Shown in pieces: positions 35,706-46,850 of a stretch of 64,000 bases of DNA. Within the stretch, counting starts at the first letter, position 1; each line of letters opens with the position of its first letter. Under the pieces are notes generated by a model, which ran no database searches, had not been told where the DNA came from, and was given only the letters and a program-made list of their open reading frames with translations. This DNA comes from Lepiota brunneoincarnata (Eukaryota; Basidiomycota; Agaricomycetes; Agaricales; Agaricaceae), in assembly GCA_023014365.1 (NCBI GenBank), contig JAEBUN010000020.1:248001-312000 (forward strand), given 5' to 3'. Made by a program: the position numbers and the translations under genes.

Positions 35706-38700
35706 TTACAACGACGTAGGTTCTAGCGAATCAGGCTTGAAACGCAATCGCGCGAGAAGCAGCGCCTTCTCTGGATCACCATTGGTAGAAACCTTGTACG
35801 CACAGTGGTGTGCTTTCTGCCATGGCTCATCATACATTGGTCCCTCATGCTCATTCGAGGTATCTGTATCGGTAGTAAATGTCCCCCAAGGCTTCCCATG
35901 CTTTGGACTGAGGACATGGAAATGAACCTGTGTTTGGTTTCAGCACTTCCTGAGCTATGAAGAAACTGATATCCTACTCACATGGCCATTCGGGTGGTCG
36001 TGACTCACAAAAAGTGCATAATTCGGCGCTTGTAAAGCGCCAATGACTGCAGAAGAGGTTGGATGTGGACACCAGCATGGCTCGGCAATCACGTACCAAG
36101 TACCAGATCTTCCCTATCTATGCCATGATCGGTGCCATAGACCTCCGCGATATAGTCGGCATTTGCTTTGAACCACAACTTTGGCGCGTCTAACTTGCGC
36201 AAATAGCGATATTCTGTTGATTCTGTGTACATATAAGCGACCTTATGGCCTGCGCGCAACGGGAATGAGGCCCTGCGACTAGTACTATTACAGCCTTATT
36301 AACGATCAGCATCACGTCATTATGAAAAGGCGCTTACTTGGCCGGGCGTTCATCCTGTTTTCCAGAGCTAAGGAAGCCGAAAACAGCATCAAGGCCTCGC
36401 ATTGCGGCGTTCCGTGTTGCATGCCGGTGGGTGCCAATCAGAACCCCGCCGTAACCTGCAATTGATGGCATGCCTCCGATCCTCGGGTCGGACGACAAAG
36501 AGGGGGCAATGGCATTGAACAAGGTCACAAATCTTCCGGAAGGCTTGGACAGATAACCCACGGCTCCTAGTGACACTGGCACAGGATCCCACAGGGCCAA
36601 GACCACTGTACCACATAAGTATTGATGGTTTTGTGCAAAACAACAACTCACGGGATGGATGATACCGATGGTTTAACAACAGGCGATACCTCCGTTCGCT
36701 TCTTGCCTCCCACAATTTCGGATCCATTCCAAAATCGACTTTCACAAAGTCCTCCGATAAAATGGAGGCATCGCTTAGAAAGGTTGACGAAGAATCACTG
36801 TTCAGTGCGGAAGTACAGGAGTCCGACTCCGGTTGGGAAGCGCTGATCGTTTCTTCCCGTATTTCTTCATGCACTGGACGAGGACCAGCAGTGCCATTGT
36901 AAAATGAAGCTCGAGATGATAATAGGGACCGGTGGTCTACAGGATTGACTGTCGATGCTAAAATTTCATTCGAGAATTAACCAGTGCCGAGCATGGCATT
37001 CAGGGAGCTTACCACAGGGGCTTAGAGTTACAGGCGACATTGGGTCTTGAGGATGTTCTAGTTCAGGCATCTCGGGTATAGGCTCTGGAGGTGGCGTTTC
37101 CGTGATATTATTCACGTTGTGCCGGAGCTTTCGCATAGCCAATACGATATCGGAAAAGGATGGACGAGAGTTAGGGTTGCGATTCCAGCAAATTTGCAGG
37201 ACATCGTGAACTGGTGTATCGTGATATTGACTGGGTATCCCGGGGCGGCCGTTTTCCTCTGGGAAGATGTCAGTTCTCATAACTCGACAGGCCAATCCCA
37301 CGCACTGAGAACAATGAACTGGACAGCATTGTCATCAACTAGGCTCCATGGCATCTGGCCCATAGTTAATATTTCTACACAGGAGATAGCATACGCATAA
37401 ACGTCAACCGCCGGCGTCAAATCACAGAGTCCCTGCATAACCTCGGGCGCTTGCCATCGGAGAGTGCCCCCTGGTGTGTTAAATGAGCATCGCTGTTGAG
37501 GGGTGCTTAACAGCCGACTTACGAGGCTCATATACACCACTCATTCTGTAAACTTCAGCTCGGATCTCACTTTGGCCGAAGTCGGATATCATGCAGGTGT
37601 AGTTATCATCCACAAGGATATTGGCGCACTATTTGTGTGTGCTTGGTTAACATCTAACATCGTGAGCGAGTAAAAACGGACCTTGAGGTCCCCATGTAAA
37701 ATCCCGTGGTCGTGGAGGTAATCCATTCCCATAGCGATCTCTAACATGAAGCGGTGTAAATCACACTCTCGTGAAGGCCTGAGACTCTCTCTCCGTAGAT
37801 GCTCAAACGCCCGTATGGAGCTTGAGGAGAAGGAAGTCATGAGCCCAACTCCTCTTTGCTCTCTTGCCATGTTAAGGCGTCGCAGATGGTTCCCGAGGTC
37901 TCCATGCTTCGCGTACGGGCTGACAAAAAACCAAGGAGGGTTCCCGCTAGCGCTGCTTGCACCAAAGAGCTCTAGGACATTAGGATGACTAAGCGTTTTC
38001 CAGATCTCGGCCTCTCGGACGAAAAGTTGACTTGGGGAAATAGTCTCGCAAAACTTTGATTGCGACTGTTTGACCGCGCCATACGCCCTCGTATACATCC
38101 GAGAAAAACCCGACTCCAATTTTGGCCCCACAATCAATTTCAAATCTAATTTTGGTCAGCTCGGCATTCCCTATAGTCAAAGATAAACCAACCTAGTGAT
38201 AGTCCAGCTTGGCAGAGTAGCACTAGTCTTGCTCATGCGCCTCAAAGAGTCGATGCCAGTTTCCATGAACTCGCGGTGTAAGCGTCCTTTGAATCACGCA
38301 ATTCTACATCAAATAAGTCGTGCACTCCGGAAACTGTTTTCTCCAAGTGCCGTTGCATCGATTTGATTGCCTCGAGGATATCTTCCCGTGGGATTTGGAG
38401 AAATTCTAGTATAGCTGAGTCGTTCCCTGACCGCAAAGCAGCCCCGATTTGCTTCCGTAGGTCGTTCTGATCCAGCTGCCTGTCTTTGCTATTCTGTACA
38501 CTAAGAATTTCCTCAAGGGGCTTTATTACTCTTCTCGAAGCAGGCCGAAGAATTGAAGGAGTCCTCGGTGAGTTTGTCAATCCCGGGCTCTGTGTTATCG
38601 GTTGGGAGCAGCAATGGCTTTGTAGTGCGCGTTGGCAAGCGGCTTCAATGCGATCGTCCATACCTGCCGCAAACTCTTTGATAACTTTGACCGTCCGTAT

Positions 38701-39895
38701 TTGAAATGAAGGCTGCAGATAGAGTTAGCGAACATCCAAAGTGCCATAGCATATCGTACCCCGAGGATCTGCAGCTCTTGGTCCAACCGGTGGTTTAAGG
38801 TTTCGAGGTTGCGCAATGTCTCCTCCCGCTTAAGATAACGCTTCAGGAACGGAATGCTTCCCTCTTTTTTCGTAAGGCATTGAACTCCGGCGAACAAGCT
38901 ATAGAAATATGAACTTAAGCTAGATGAGCTGTTACTGGAACCTACTCTTCGATTCTTCGTAAGGAACCAGACAGCTCCTGAACGACACTCTCCCCTGCGT
39001 CATGTATTTCTTGATGTAGAGTGATAACGATGCATGCACAACGTTCAGTGAGCCGCAGAAATGCAAGCCGATTAGTCTATGCGTGGTGAAAATCATGCCC
39101 TGAGTAGTCTCATTATCGAAATAAACTCACGTCCACTTCTTGAACAGCATCCCATATGTTGAGCAGAAGCTTAGCCGCCATCGTTAAGCCTGGTATGGGA
39201 ACAGTTTCCAAGACAGGCACAGTGGCAACGAGCGTTTTGTGCGCCACGACTGCCGCTGCCCCCAGCACGCTGGCCACTGCCTGGCTGACGGTCTGCAAAA
39301 CGAAATAATTATGCGTGTCGCTATTTGATTCACTGCCAGAAAGGAACGCACAAACCTTACGTGTCTGTTCCCAGTTCTCCTCCTGTTCGCCCGGAACTGA
39401 ACGGTCATTAGACTCCTCACTTCTCCAAGGCCTCGCATTAACTTCTCGTTGATCGCGACACCAAAACCCGGGGTGTCCCGAAATCGAAGGGGAAGCATCC
39501 CAGGAAGGACCACCCACCCTCGCCAACTCAACAACACGTGTGTTCGACCACGAACGCTCCCGAAAAGAGGATCTCAATGCATCGCCAACTCGATCCGAAA
39601 AACACGCAGAAGAAAGAACAGTAGCAGCGGGAGCAAGCGGTTCCTGTTGCGAACTTGATGTTGGCGTGACTCTGCTTAGCGAATGGTTCAACGACGCCGG
39701 GATTTCAATCAGTCGCGAGTCTGAGAGCCCGCGTGGCCGCATAGCGAATGAAGTCAAATCCGACATCGATTTCTGCATGCGCCATCCCGCCTCCTGGAGG
39801 GTTGCGGATTGCGAAAGCCTTGGTGTTTGTGTAGATTCTGTAGGAGGCAATGTCATGGACACTGTCCGTGGTGGCATAAGGGCAGAGGGCGTCAT
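35706..39895 (-). CDS. MLKL-like helical N-terminus / protein kinase / agaricomycete C-terminal domain protein, frame breaks
   Basis: One large gene as I splice it. Ser/Pro-rich start (MTPSALMPPRTVS), then a four-helix-bundle-like part: VSQAVASVLGAAAVVAHK, ETVPIPGLTMAAKLLLNI, NRLAFLRLTERCACIVITL, RYLKREETLRNLETLNHR and VKVIKEFAAGMDDRIEAA, resembling the MLKL_NTD-type domain of agaricomycete kinases. REFMETGIDSLRRMS leads to the kinase: IGVGFFSDVYEGVW, VAIKVL, LFVREAEIWKTLSHPNV, DYLHDHGILHGDLK, ANILVDDNYTCMISDFG, RWQAPEVM and ICWNRNPNSRPSFSD; Lys, HGD, Asn and DFG are present, so it should be active. A linker leads to LALWDPVPVSLGAVGYL, GHKVAYMYTESTEYRYL, VIGALQAPNYALFVSHDHP and RLRFKPDSLEPTSL-stop, an uncharacterised agaricomycete domain. 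Breaks: +1 at 38045-38053, and -1 (or +2) near 38280. Possible role in cell death or incompatibility is inference. Confidence 0.72.
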
Positions 39896-40209
39896 ATTGG
39901 AGATAACCAGGTCAATTGGTAATTTCCGGAAAGTCCAGAATGTGGTTTTCCTGAGAGCCCAAAGTGGCTGACAGTTGCGGAACAAGTCCAACAGGTTTCA
40001 CAATGACTGAACACTCCTGTTGCTAAATATATCATCTTGCAGAGGGTTTGAGACGACATGAAGTAGCTTGCATGGATATCGCGCAGCAGACAGTCGTTGG
40101 GATCAGAGCAGATGGTTAACCTTCAGACCGTAAACCTGAATCGACCCCGGGTCTGGTCCAATAGTGACCTCACGTACTGATAATGGCTTTGATACAAGTA
40201 TAATTGTGT
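39896..40209. other. Short intergenic region before the tRNA
   Basis: 313 bp between the kinase start and the tRNA; should contain the kinase promoter. Nothing else recognised. Confidence 0.4.
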
Positions 40210-40291
40210 TCTCTGTTAGTATATCGGTTAGTACACGCGCCTGTCATTCATGTGGCCGCGCGAAAGCGGGGTTCGACTCCCCGACAGAGAG
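40210..40291 (+). tRNA. tRNA-Asp (anticodon GTC) with a 10-nt intron
   Basis: Acceptor TCTCTGT (40210-40216) pairs with ACAGAGA (40284-40290), discriminator G at 40291. Anticodon stem CGCGC/GCGCG, loop CTGTCA with anticodon GTC at 40243-40245. T arm CGGGG-TTCGACT-CCCCG. The anticodon loop is interrupted between positions 37 and 38 by TTCATGTGGC (40247-40256), the canonical site cut by the tRNA splicing endonuclease. The internal B box GGTTCGACTCC is good. The mature length would be 72 nt plus CCA. Confidence 0.93.
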
Positions 40292-40295
40292 CTAC

Positions 40296-40301
40296 TTTTT
40301 T
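40296..40301 (+). terminator. RNA polymerase III terminator (T6)
   Basis: Six T residues five bases after the tRNA-Asp gene, the normal distance for Pol III termination. Confidence 0.85.
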
Positions 40302-40416
40302 GTCGCCTTCTCATGTTGCAAAGAAGCCCCGCACCCAAATTGCATATATCCGAAAGGAGCGCACAAACGGGGACAGAGCAAATGCTACTAGAGAATTCCC
40401 CACATCTGTCCTAAAC

Positions 40417-42820
40417 TTATGCCAAAGACTTGGTTCTATATAACAACAAATACGCAGACGAATCTTCCCCTACGGAAGATGCACATAGCTGGGCATGAGT
40501 CTGGGACAAATACATTAGGAGAGGGTACGTACCTCCACCATCAAGCGTCGCCAATTTCTCTTTCGGGAACAGGGACACGATGGCATCGTCGAACTTGTAC
40601 CAATCCTCGTCGTCGTCATCAAGGTCCACTGAGGTACCCGCGGCTCCGGCAACTCCTTTGGCTGAATGGAAGATCGACTTCTTTACGAACCCGATATAGT
40701 GTCCCGCATCTGCCGCCGCACCCTTATGTGTAACGATGGCTGTTGAATGATAGGATGATCCGGACAGATTCCGAGATTAGTTATCGTTGAACTTAACCGT
40801 AAAGCGGAAACGCACCAACGAGATCATATAGCCCAGTCTGACTTGCCCCAATATCTTTTTTTAAATCAGGGTCGGCGAGCTCCGCAAGCGCTGCGGCCTC
40901 TTTCTCCCTGTAGACACTTTCGTCTTCTAGCTCCCCAGTAGCAACAGCTTTGCCCTTATCCTCACCACCTGCCGGTACTTCCACGTCGGCCATAGCCGCA
41001 TCTCCTTCAGTTGGGGCGAGAGCGGCAGCTGGGGGAGCAGGAGTGTCTTTGGCCGTGGCAGAGGTGACAGCGGCCTTGGTCCGCTTCCTGACTTTCCTCC
41101 TTTCCGTACGTTCCTTCTCGATTTCCATGAGCTTGCGACTTGCTGGTAAGAGTTTGGCTTTTAGATCGTCGGTGACAAGATCAAGAGCGTCAAGCTCCGT
41201 GGGGAATTTCACCTTCCTCTGCATATCACAGTCTGAAACTGAAGCCTACACAAAGAAAATGTAATATACTGACCATGATTTTGGCTTTCCTTCCGATATC
41301 TGTTCTCCATGAGAAACGAACCATATGGACCGTGAGGTAACTAGGTAGTCTTGACAGTCGTGACTTTTGTGAATAAACAGCTTGTCGGCCCAAGGTAGGC
41401 GAGTTTTTCTCTAGCTTCAGGTCAAAAGACTATACAATTGGGAGTCGCGTCGCAGTTAAATGATTAAGGAAGAGAACCCACATCCATAATCCCAGCGAGC
41501 ATATAGTTGGTTGTAATATTGATGTTGCACTCGATCTTAAGGACTTGCTCAGTAGAATGACTTGGGGGCTCATCGGGGGCCTCATCGCACTTCAGCCTGG
41601 GCCAATGAGCATCTAACCATTATATATATATATATAATAGGATATAACTTACTCTCTCTGCATTTCACCCATCAGGTATTGCTCGATGAACCTTTTGGCA
41701 CCAATATCTGCTTGAGCAGAAGTAGCCAGACTTGTCCCTTCAGGCGTTAGACCAGGAATGTTCCGAAGGGTCTGGATAATGAAACTGTAGCATTCCTCCG
41801 CATCTGAGACGAGAAATTTTCAACAAAATATCAACATACTATCTATCTCTAGAGAATTGACAGACCTTGCTGGGCGTAGCCACCCATCATAAGGCTGCTC
41901 TTTTCCCTACGATCTGCCTCCGCAAACTGAGGATTAACCTGAAAATAGCTTACGTTGGCGTTATTATATCTATAGCAAGCAACATGCACACCTGACGCAG
42001 GACACCGAGAAAAGCCATGGGCGTAATACTATCAGCGGTCTTGGTCATACTCTGGTAGAGGTCTCGGAGAGAGGCTGGTAGTGGTGTAGTAGATTGAAGG
42101 GCAGGCCTAGAAGACAGTGAGACTGGTGGGAAGGGTCATAAAGCACTCGTGCTTACGCAGCCAAGGCCTGTTGGAGTTCAGGGATAGCACGAAGCGCCTG
42201 CACCGTAGCGTTCATGTAGCATGTGTTCCCAAGACTAGCAGTGATGTGAGCAATGGTTTATTTAGAACTATTTCCCCTCGTACTTTTTCAAGCCAACAGG
42301 TTTGGCAAGCTGAAAATGAATCAACTACGAGGCCTTTTTAAGATGTTGAAAGTCATACCGCCTCGGCTAACTCGGCATCGTCCATATCTGACCCAACCGA
42401 CTGAGTTTGAGATAGAGAGTTGACTTGATATCACTCGCCTTCGAGAAATACAATGGGCTTTTCCGGGGGTTTCGGTAGCTCTCCTGCGGCACCAATGACC
42501 ATGAAGGTTTGGCCCTGTGATCGGTATATACGTCAGTGTACAGGTGCACCGTGTTACGGCGGTCCGCGAGAGCTCACAGGCTTTGGGCCAATTTTTTTCC
42601 ACGACATATCATCCTATAGTAATGATAAATGACATGTTCTGAAGCACGTCTGCATGCTTGCCTTGAGTACACCACCCTTGACCATGACCTTCATACGGTC
42701 GACTGGGACCCCGGTGAGCTGATATACTGCATCCTTAAAGGCAGCGGGTGGAAGATCGGGGTCAAGCTGAACATCGTGTGTCTTTCCTGCATGTTTGATG
42801 TGGACAGGGATGGAAGCCAT
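40417..42820 (-). CDS. UBP6: Proteasome-associated deubiquitinase UBP6/USP14
   Basis: N-terminal ubiquitin-like domain: MASIPVHIKHAGKTHDVQL, GVPVDRMKVMVKGGVLK, WKKIGPKPGQTFMVIGAAG. The linker FLEDMDDAELAEALAKPV leads to the catalytic Cys box GLKNLGNTCYMNATVQAL. Further on: SLMGGYAQQDAEECYSFI, LKCDEAPDEPPSHSTEQV, LSRLPSYLTVHMVRFSW, KVKFPTELDALDLVTDDL, and near the end HKGAAADAGHYIGFVKKS and DDDEDWYKFDDAIVSLFP, so Cys and His boxes of the USP fold are both present. Ends LLYRTKSLA-stop. UBP6 trims ubiquitin chains at the 19S particle. Many short introns; two appear to be GC-AG: donor GGCGAGT after FLE (42438-42388) and AAG|GCAAGC after GGVLK (42661-42614). All joins keep frame. Divergent from BAP31 with 210 bp between starts. 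Confidence 0.88.
41621..41636 (+). repeat. (TA)8 microsatellite in a UBP6 intron
   Basis: Perfect TA dinucleotide run of about 16 nt, located between exons of UBP6. No coding consequence. Confidence 0.8.
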
Positions 42821-43030
42821 GGTTGCGGATGAAAGAGATCTAAATTGTTAATGGGAGATAATTCAGCGCGTCGCGCTTGCGTCACCGTCACGCACCCTCA
42901 TCGCATACGTGACTGCACCGCCACATCTACGCAGCCATTACGGTCACGTGAAACAACGTGTCCGCATGACATCAGAACGAGTACAAGAGCCACACCTTAG
43001 ACCAACCCTCTACCTTCACCCTCAATCAGC

Positions 43031-43977
43031 ATGACAATCTAGTGCGTACCACTGCATACATTACTCTCACTTTGACCTGACCTAGCCTCCCAATCCAGTT
43101 ACTCACTCACGTTCATCTTACTCGCAGCGGAGGTGTGCCTCATTCTCTCTTTGTGCTAAACACAATCCTGAGCCAGTCGAAAAGATGGTGACATTCTGTG
43201 TCCTTATATTTCCCCTGCCATTTACTGTCCGCAAACGCCTCTTCACATTCCTTTCCACTTCTGCCATCGTTGCCAAGATTGCTTACGCCTTGAAAATCTC
43301 ATTCATGTGCGTTGATTGCAATTCAACTTAACGGGGACTGGCTCGATCCTATCCTAGATTTGTGGCGATCTTGTTTGCAGATGCGCTCCAGCGCATGCTT
43401 CGTATCACTGCGGAAACCGAGCTCGCAAAGTCCGGGAAAGGAGGAGCTCCAGATATAAGGGCAGAAAGTAGCATCCATGCAAGGAAATTTTAGTGAGCCC
43501 ACAGCCTATGTGTTCTATCATGAATTTAGTTGACACGACTCCACCCTAGCTCGCAGCGCAACGTTTATCTTACAGGGTTCTGCCTTTTCTTGTCTCTCGT
43601 CCTCACTCGCACATTCGCTGTTGTTCTTGAGCTCATCCAGACACAAGAAAATTATGCAAAGCTCAAACAAGAGGTATTTAACCCGAACTAATCTCTACAC
43701 CATATGACTGAATCTTTGATGTCTCTCAGAAGGGTGGAGCCAAATCAGCGGACGCAGACAAAGAAATATCTAAACTCAAGCAAAGGCTCGCCGAGTATGA
43801 AAAAAAAGACCATGATTTCGGTACGTGCCATCCATTTCCAGCAGCCCTCAAGCTGGCTCAACTTTTGACATAGAAACATTGAAGAAGCAAGCCGCTCAAA
43901 ACTCCAAAGAATATGATCGCCTTGCCACAGAACTTAACACCATGACGGGCAGTGTATCCAATAAGCGCGTAGACTGA
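43031..43977 (+). CDS. BAP31/YET-family ER membrane protein
   Basis: Found by exon joining because all exons are short: 43031-43041 (11 nt, MTI+), 43099-43132, 43185-43306, 43358-43492, 43550-43673, 43730-43820 and 43874-43977. Every junction keeps frame and every intron is 50-58 nt with GT...AG. The protein reads MTIYYSLTFILLAAEMVTF, LIFPLPFTVRKRLFTFL, IVAKIAYALKISFIFVAI, FADALQRMLRITAETELA, ARKFYSQRNVYLTGFCLF, SLVLTRTFAVVLELIQ, then a coiled coil (DKEISKLKQRLAEYEKK, LKKQAAQNSKEYDRLA) and ends NKRVD-stop. Three transmembrane helices plus coiled coil is the BAP31/Yet3 architecture; these proteins act in ER export and quality control of membrane proteins. The C-terminal dilysine motif of human BAP31 is not present. 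Confidence 0.88.
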
Positions 43978-44763
43978 TTATCCACCTTCAACTGTATCTT
44001 AAGAAAGAATTACTCTGGGAAGGGTAGTTATTGGAGAGACAGGATTGTGTCATGATTTTTGTGAATGCTATTTCAACGATTCTGTTGCATTCCACGATTA
44101 CCCCGGCATGTAACTGCTGTAGCCGTGGACCCAAGCTCATCTTCGAATTGACACCGTGCTAAATTTAACCTGATAAGCAGAGCTCCAAGTAGAACTCTTC
44201 GTTTACTCAGGGCACACCACTGCTTTTCAACATCCTTGAGATGGATGCCCTTGAACGTCCTTGGTAACTAATTTTCGTACGCACCTGCTCGCTCATGTAC
44301 TTTTTTACACCACATCCACCTGATTTAGGGTCTTATCACCCTCAGATTACGGTGGTGCATCGTTCACGACCCTTACAGCCTTGCAAGCCGTGGTACCTGT
44401 CCTATTCGGGAAATATTGCCCCTTACGGCACAGACTTCTAATTGCGTCCTGCTGTTGACTTAATAGCACGTCAGACCAAGCGCCTACATATCCGATGGCA
44501 GCTAACCTGGGAGCTGTTAATCATAGCGGAACTCCAGAGCAAAGGTAGCAGCTCTAACAGCACCGCGATACCCCATGATATGCAGGCTATTCCTGAGCCA
44601 TATAAAAGCCGTGCCAGTAGTCGATAAGCCTTCCAGATATTCCTTGTCAGTGAAAAGAGGGGTTTCGTATAAGGTGAAGTTCTACCCACTTCACTTTCCC
44701 ACCCGATCGCGGTCCGACTTATCTACAGTCAGATGAAACTGTAGCTTACTGGCTCACAGTCCC
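43978..44763. other. Intergenic region, no gene seen
   Basis: About 790 bp between BAP31 and the first seven-helix gene. Only short frames. Presumed 3' UTR of BAP31 and promoter of the next gene. Confidence 0.45.
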
Positions 44764-46019
44764 ATGCCCAAAATACAAGAAAGCGATGAAGTTTTTAGTC
44801 TCTGCATCGAGGCCATCCTATATGGTCTTTATCTGCAAACTCTGTTTTACTGCCTCAGAACATTGCTACGGCGAAGACCGAAGCATTGGGGGATGGGTTG
44901 CATAGGCGCCTGTACTCGCCGTGTTGGTGACACTAGACATCGTACTGGCGATTTTACGGACTACTACAAGCAAAGAAATGCAACCCGAATGGCGAACGAT
45001 CTGCTATCTCAAACGGTTCAGTGGTACAATGTGGTTAAGGTGCGTCTGGTAGAGAATGAGGGAGATCACTTGCGTTGCTCACTCAAGGTCCAGGCATCTG
45101 CTGTGGCATTTTGCTCTTTACTCGTGGAAGGGGTTCTGGTATGTGGATGCGGTGATTTTATACATGTCCACGCATTTAGAGAGCCAGATTTACCGTTGTT
45201 GGGTCGTATACGCCCATCGGTGGGCTGTCATTGCGGTGCCCTTGCTCCTCTGGCTGGGCGGAGCGGTCATAATAATCTGGACGACTTACGCGCGGTCCAA
45301 GCCCATGTACTCGCACCATCCGCATCGGAGGATTGTGGAGTCTGTGTACACGGGATTCTGGGCTCTGGCAATCATCATGAATGTTCTAACGACGAGTGAG
45401 TGCTTGCTTTCGTATCACTGGCGATCAACACCTCAACATTTCATCTTCCAGCTCTTATTGTACGCAGAATTTTCAGAGCCGAGGCCGCAGCCAAAAACCC
45501 GTATTTCGCCCTTCGATCCATCTGTCGACCTGAGACGCAGCTGCAGAGCGTCATCCGCATCGTCGTGGAGTCTGGTCTACTATGCACTACGTCCTCGCTG
45601 TTCGTATTCCTGAGTCAAGCCGCGAGGAGCCATTACTTGGACTTGGCCTCCGCCGTGGTAAGTCCCCCCCCACTATGTTTTAGAAGAAGCTTTGACGATA
45701 ATCCTCACGTCCCGACTCGGCGCAGATGATCATGATCGCTGGCATATCATTTAACTTGATTATCATTCGGGTGGAGAGGCAACGCCGAAAAGAGGACAAG
45801 CCACCTACCGAGTCAGAACAAGCGAGCACCCTGAGATTTACACCTTGGGATTGGAGGGTCATGTCACAGAAGTTAGCACGCTCCTTTACTGGAAGCTACG
45901 GAGAGGACTCTGATTTCGAGGTTCCGTATTTGGAGAAAGCGTCCGCCAGCACATCTGAGAGGGCAGCAACCCTTAATTTCCCATCCCGCAATAACATCCG
46001 AACCATGGGGCTATATTAG
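44764..46019 (+). CDS. Seven-helix membrane protein of an uncharacterised agaricomycete family, copy A
   Basis: Helices in order: LCIEAILYGLYLQTLFYCL followed by LLRRRPKHWG, VLAVLVTLDIVLAIL, SAVAFCSLLVEGVL, IYRCWVVYAHRWAVIAVP with LLLWLGGAVIIIWTTYA, VYTGFWALAIIMNVLTT, ESGLLCTTSSLFVFLSQ and MIMIAGISFNLIIIRVERQ. The signature IYRCWVVY and GISFNLIIIRV are shared with many agaricomycete proteins of unknown function. The C-tail is soluble. The frame between the first and second helices has to move (near 44905-44990) and the exon before IYRCW is not cleanly resolved, so this copy may be damaged or hold unrecognised introns. Its neighbour at 46851 is a tandem relative. Confidence 0.65.
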
Positions 46020-46850
46020 ATGAAATCAACATCGTGTACCTTTATAAGAATGGCCTGCTTGTATAATCGGGGACTGACTGTGATTGGAATGTTGAGCTGT
46101 ATAGTATGTACTATGATGATTATCTGGATGGTTCAGTTGTACTATGACACCTGTATATTACATAACAAGCATTGCAGCAGAGTTCGAGCGCTCAAGCTTC
46201 CAGATTGTGTGCTGTGACGGCTGCCACTACATTGACAATGGAAATGTGCCTTTTATCTTAACCCCAACCTCGAGTAGCTTGGATACCGATGCTTCGGGAA
46301 TAGTCATTACGGCGCTGGGCAGACAGCCCTCAGGATCGCCAGTGCGAAGGCGTTGTTGCCACAATTTCCAAGAATATCGACATGGGAACGCGCATGATTG
46401 ACGGGGGACTGTCATCTGGTCAATGCTTCATCCTCTTACCGGTATCGTAACTTTCCCTCACAAACCTCAGGCTGGGTCTCGGCCTTTCAACCTCGGACCC
46501 TTTTTCTAAGCATCTCACCGCCCATCTGACCCTTCGATGTCCTGCGGGTGAGGCAAGTATACAGAACCCGACCCTCCGTTTATATTGGGAGACACGCTGT
46601 CTACCTTGGGGACTTGCACGTCAAATTGTCCATCATCTCTCAAATGTCTTTGATCAGCAGATAAATTGTAACAGAGGGTGTGTGTTTTTATGGTAACTGA
46701 TCCAATACTGGGTACCAATCGTGTCAGGCCTCAGGTGTTATTAAGAGTCTCGCAAACACCTTTTTGACCGTCTGGCTTCTTCCCTCACCCCACTGCTGCG
46801 CAGTAGCAGCAATCTGCACTCTCCCTCACGCGCGCCGCTCGAGCGTCAAC
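46020..46850. other. Intergenic region between tandem seven-helix genes
   Basis: About 830 bp; no coding signal that I can support. Confidence 0.45.
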
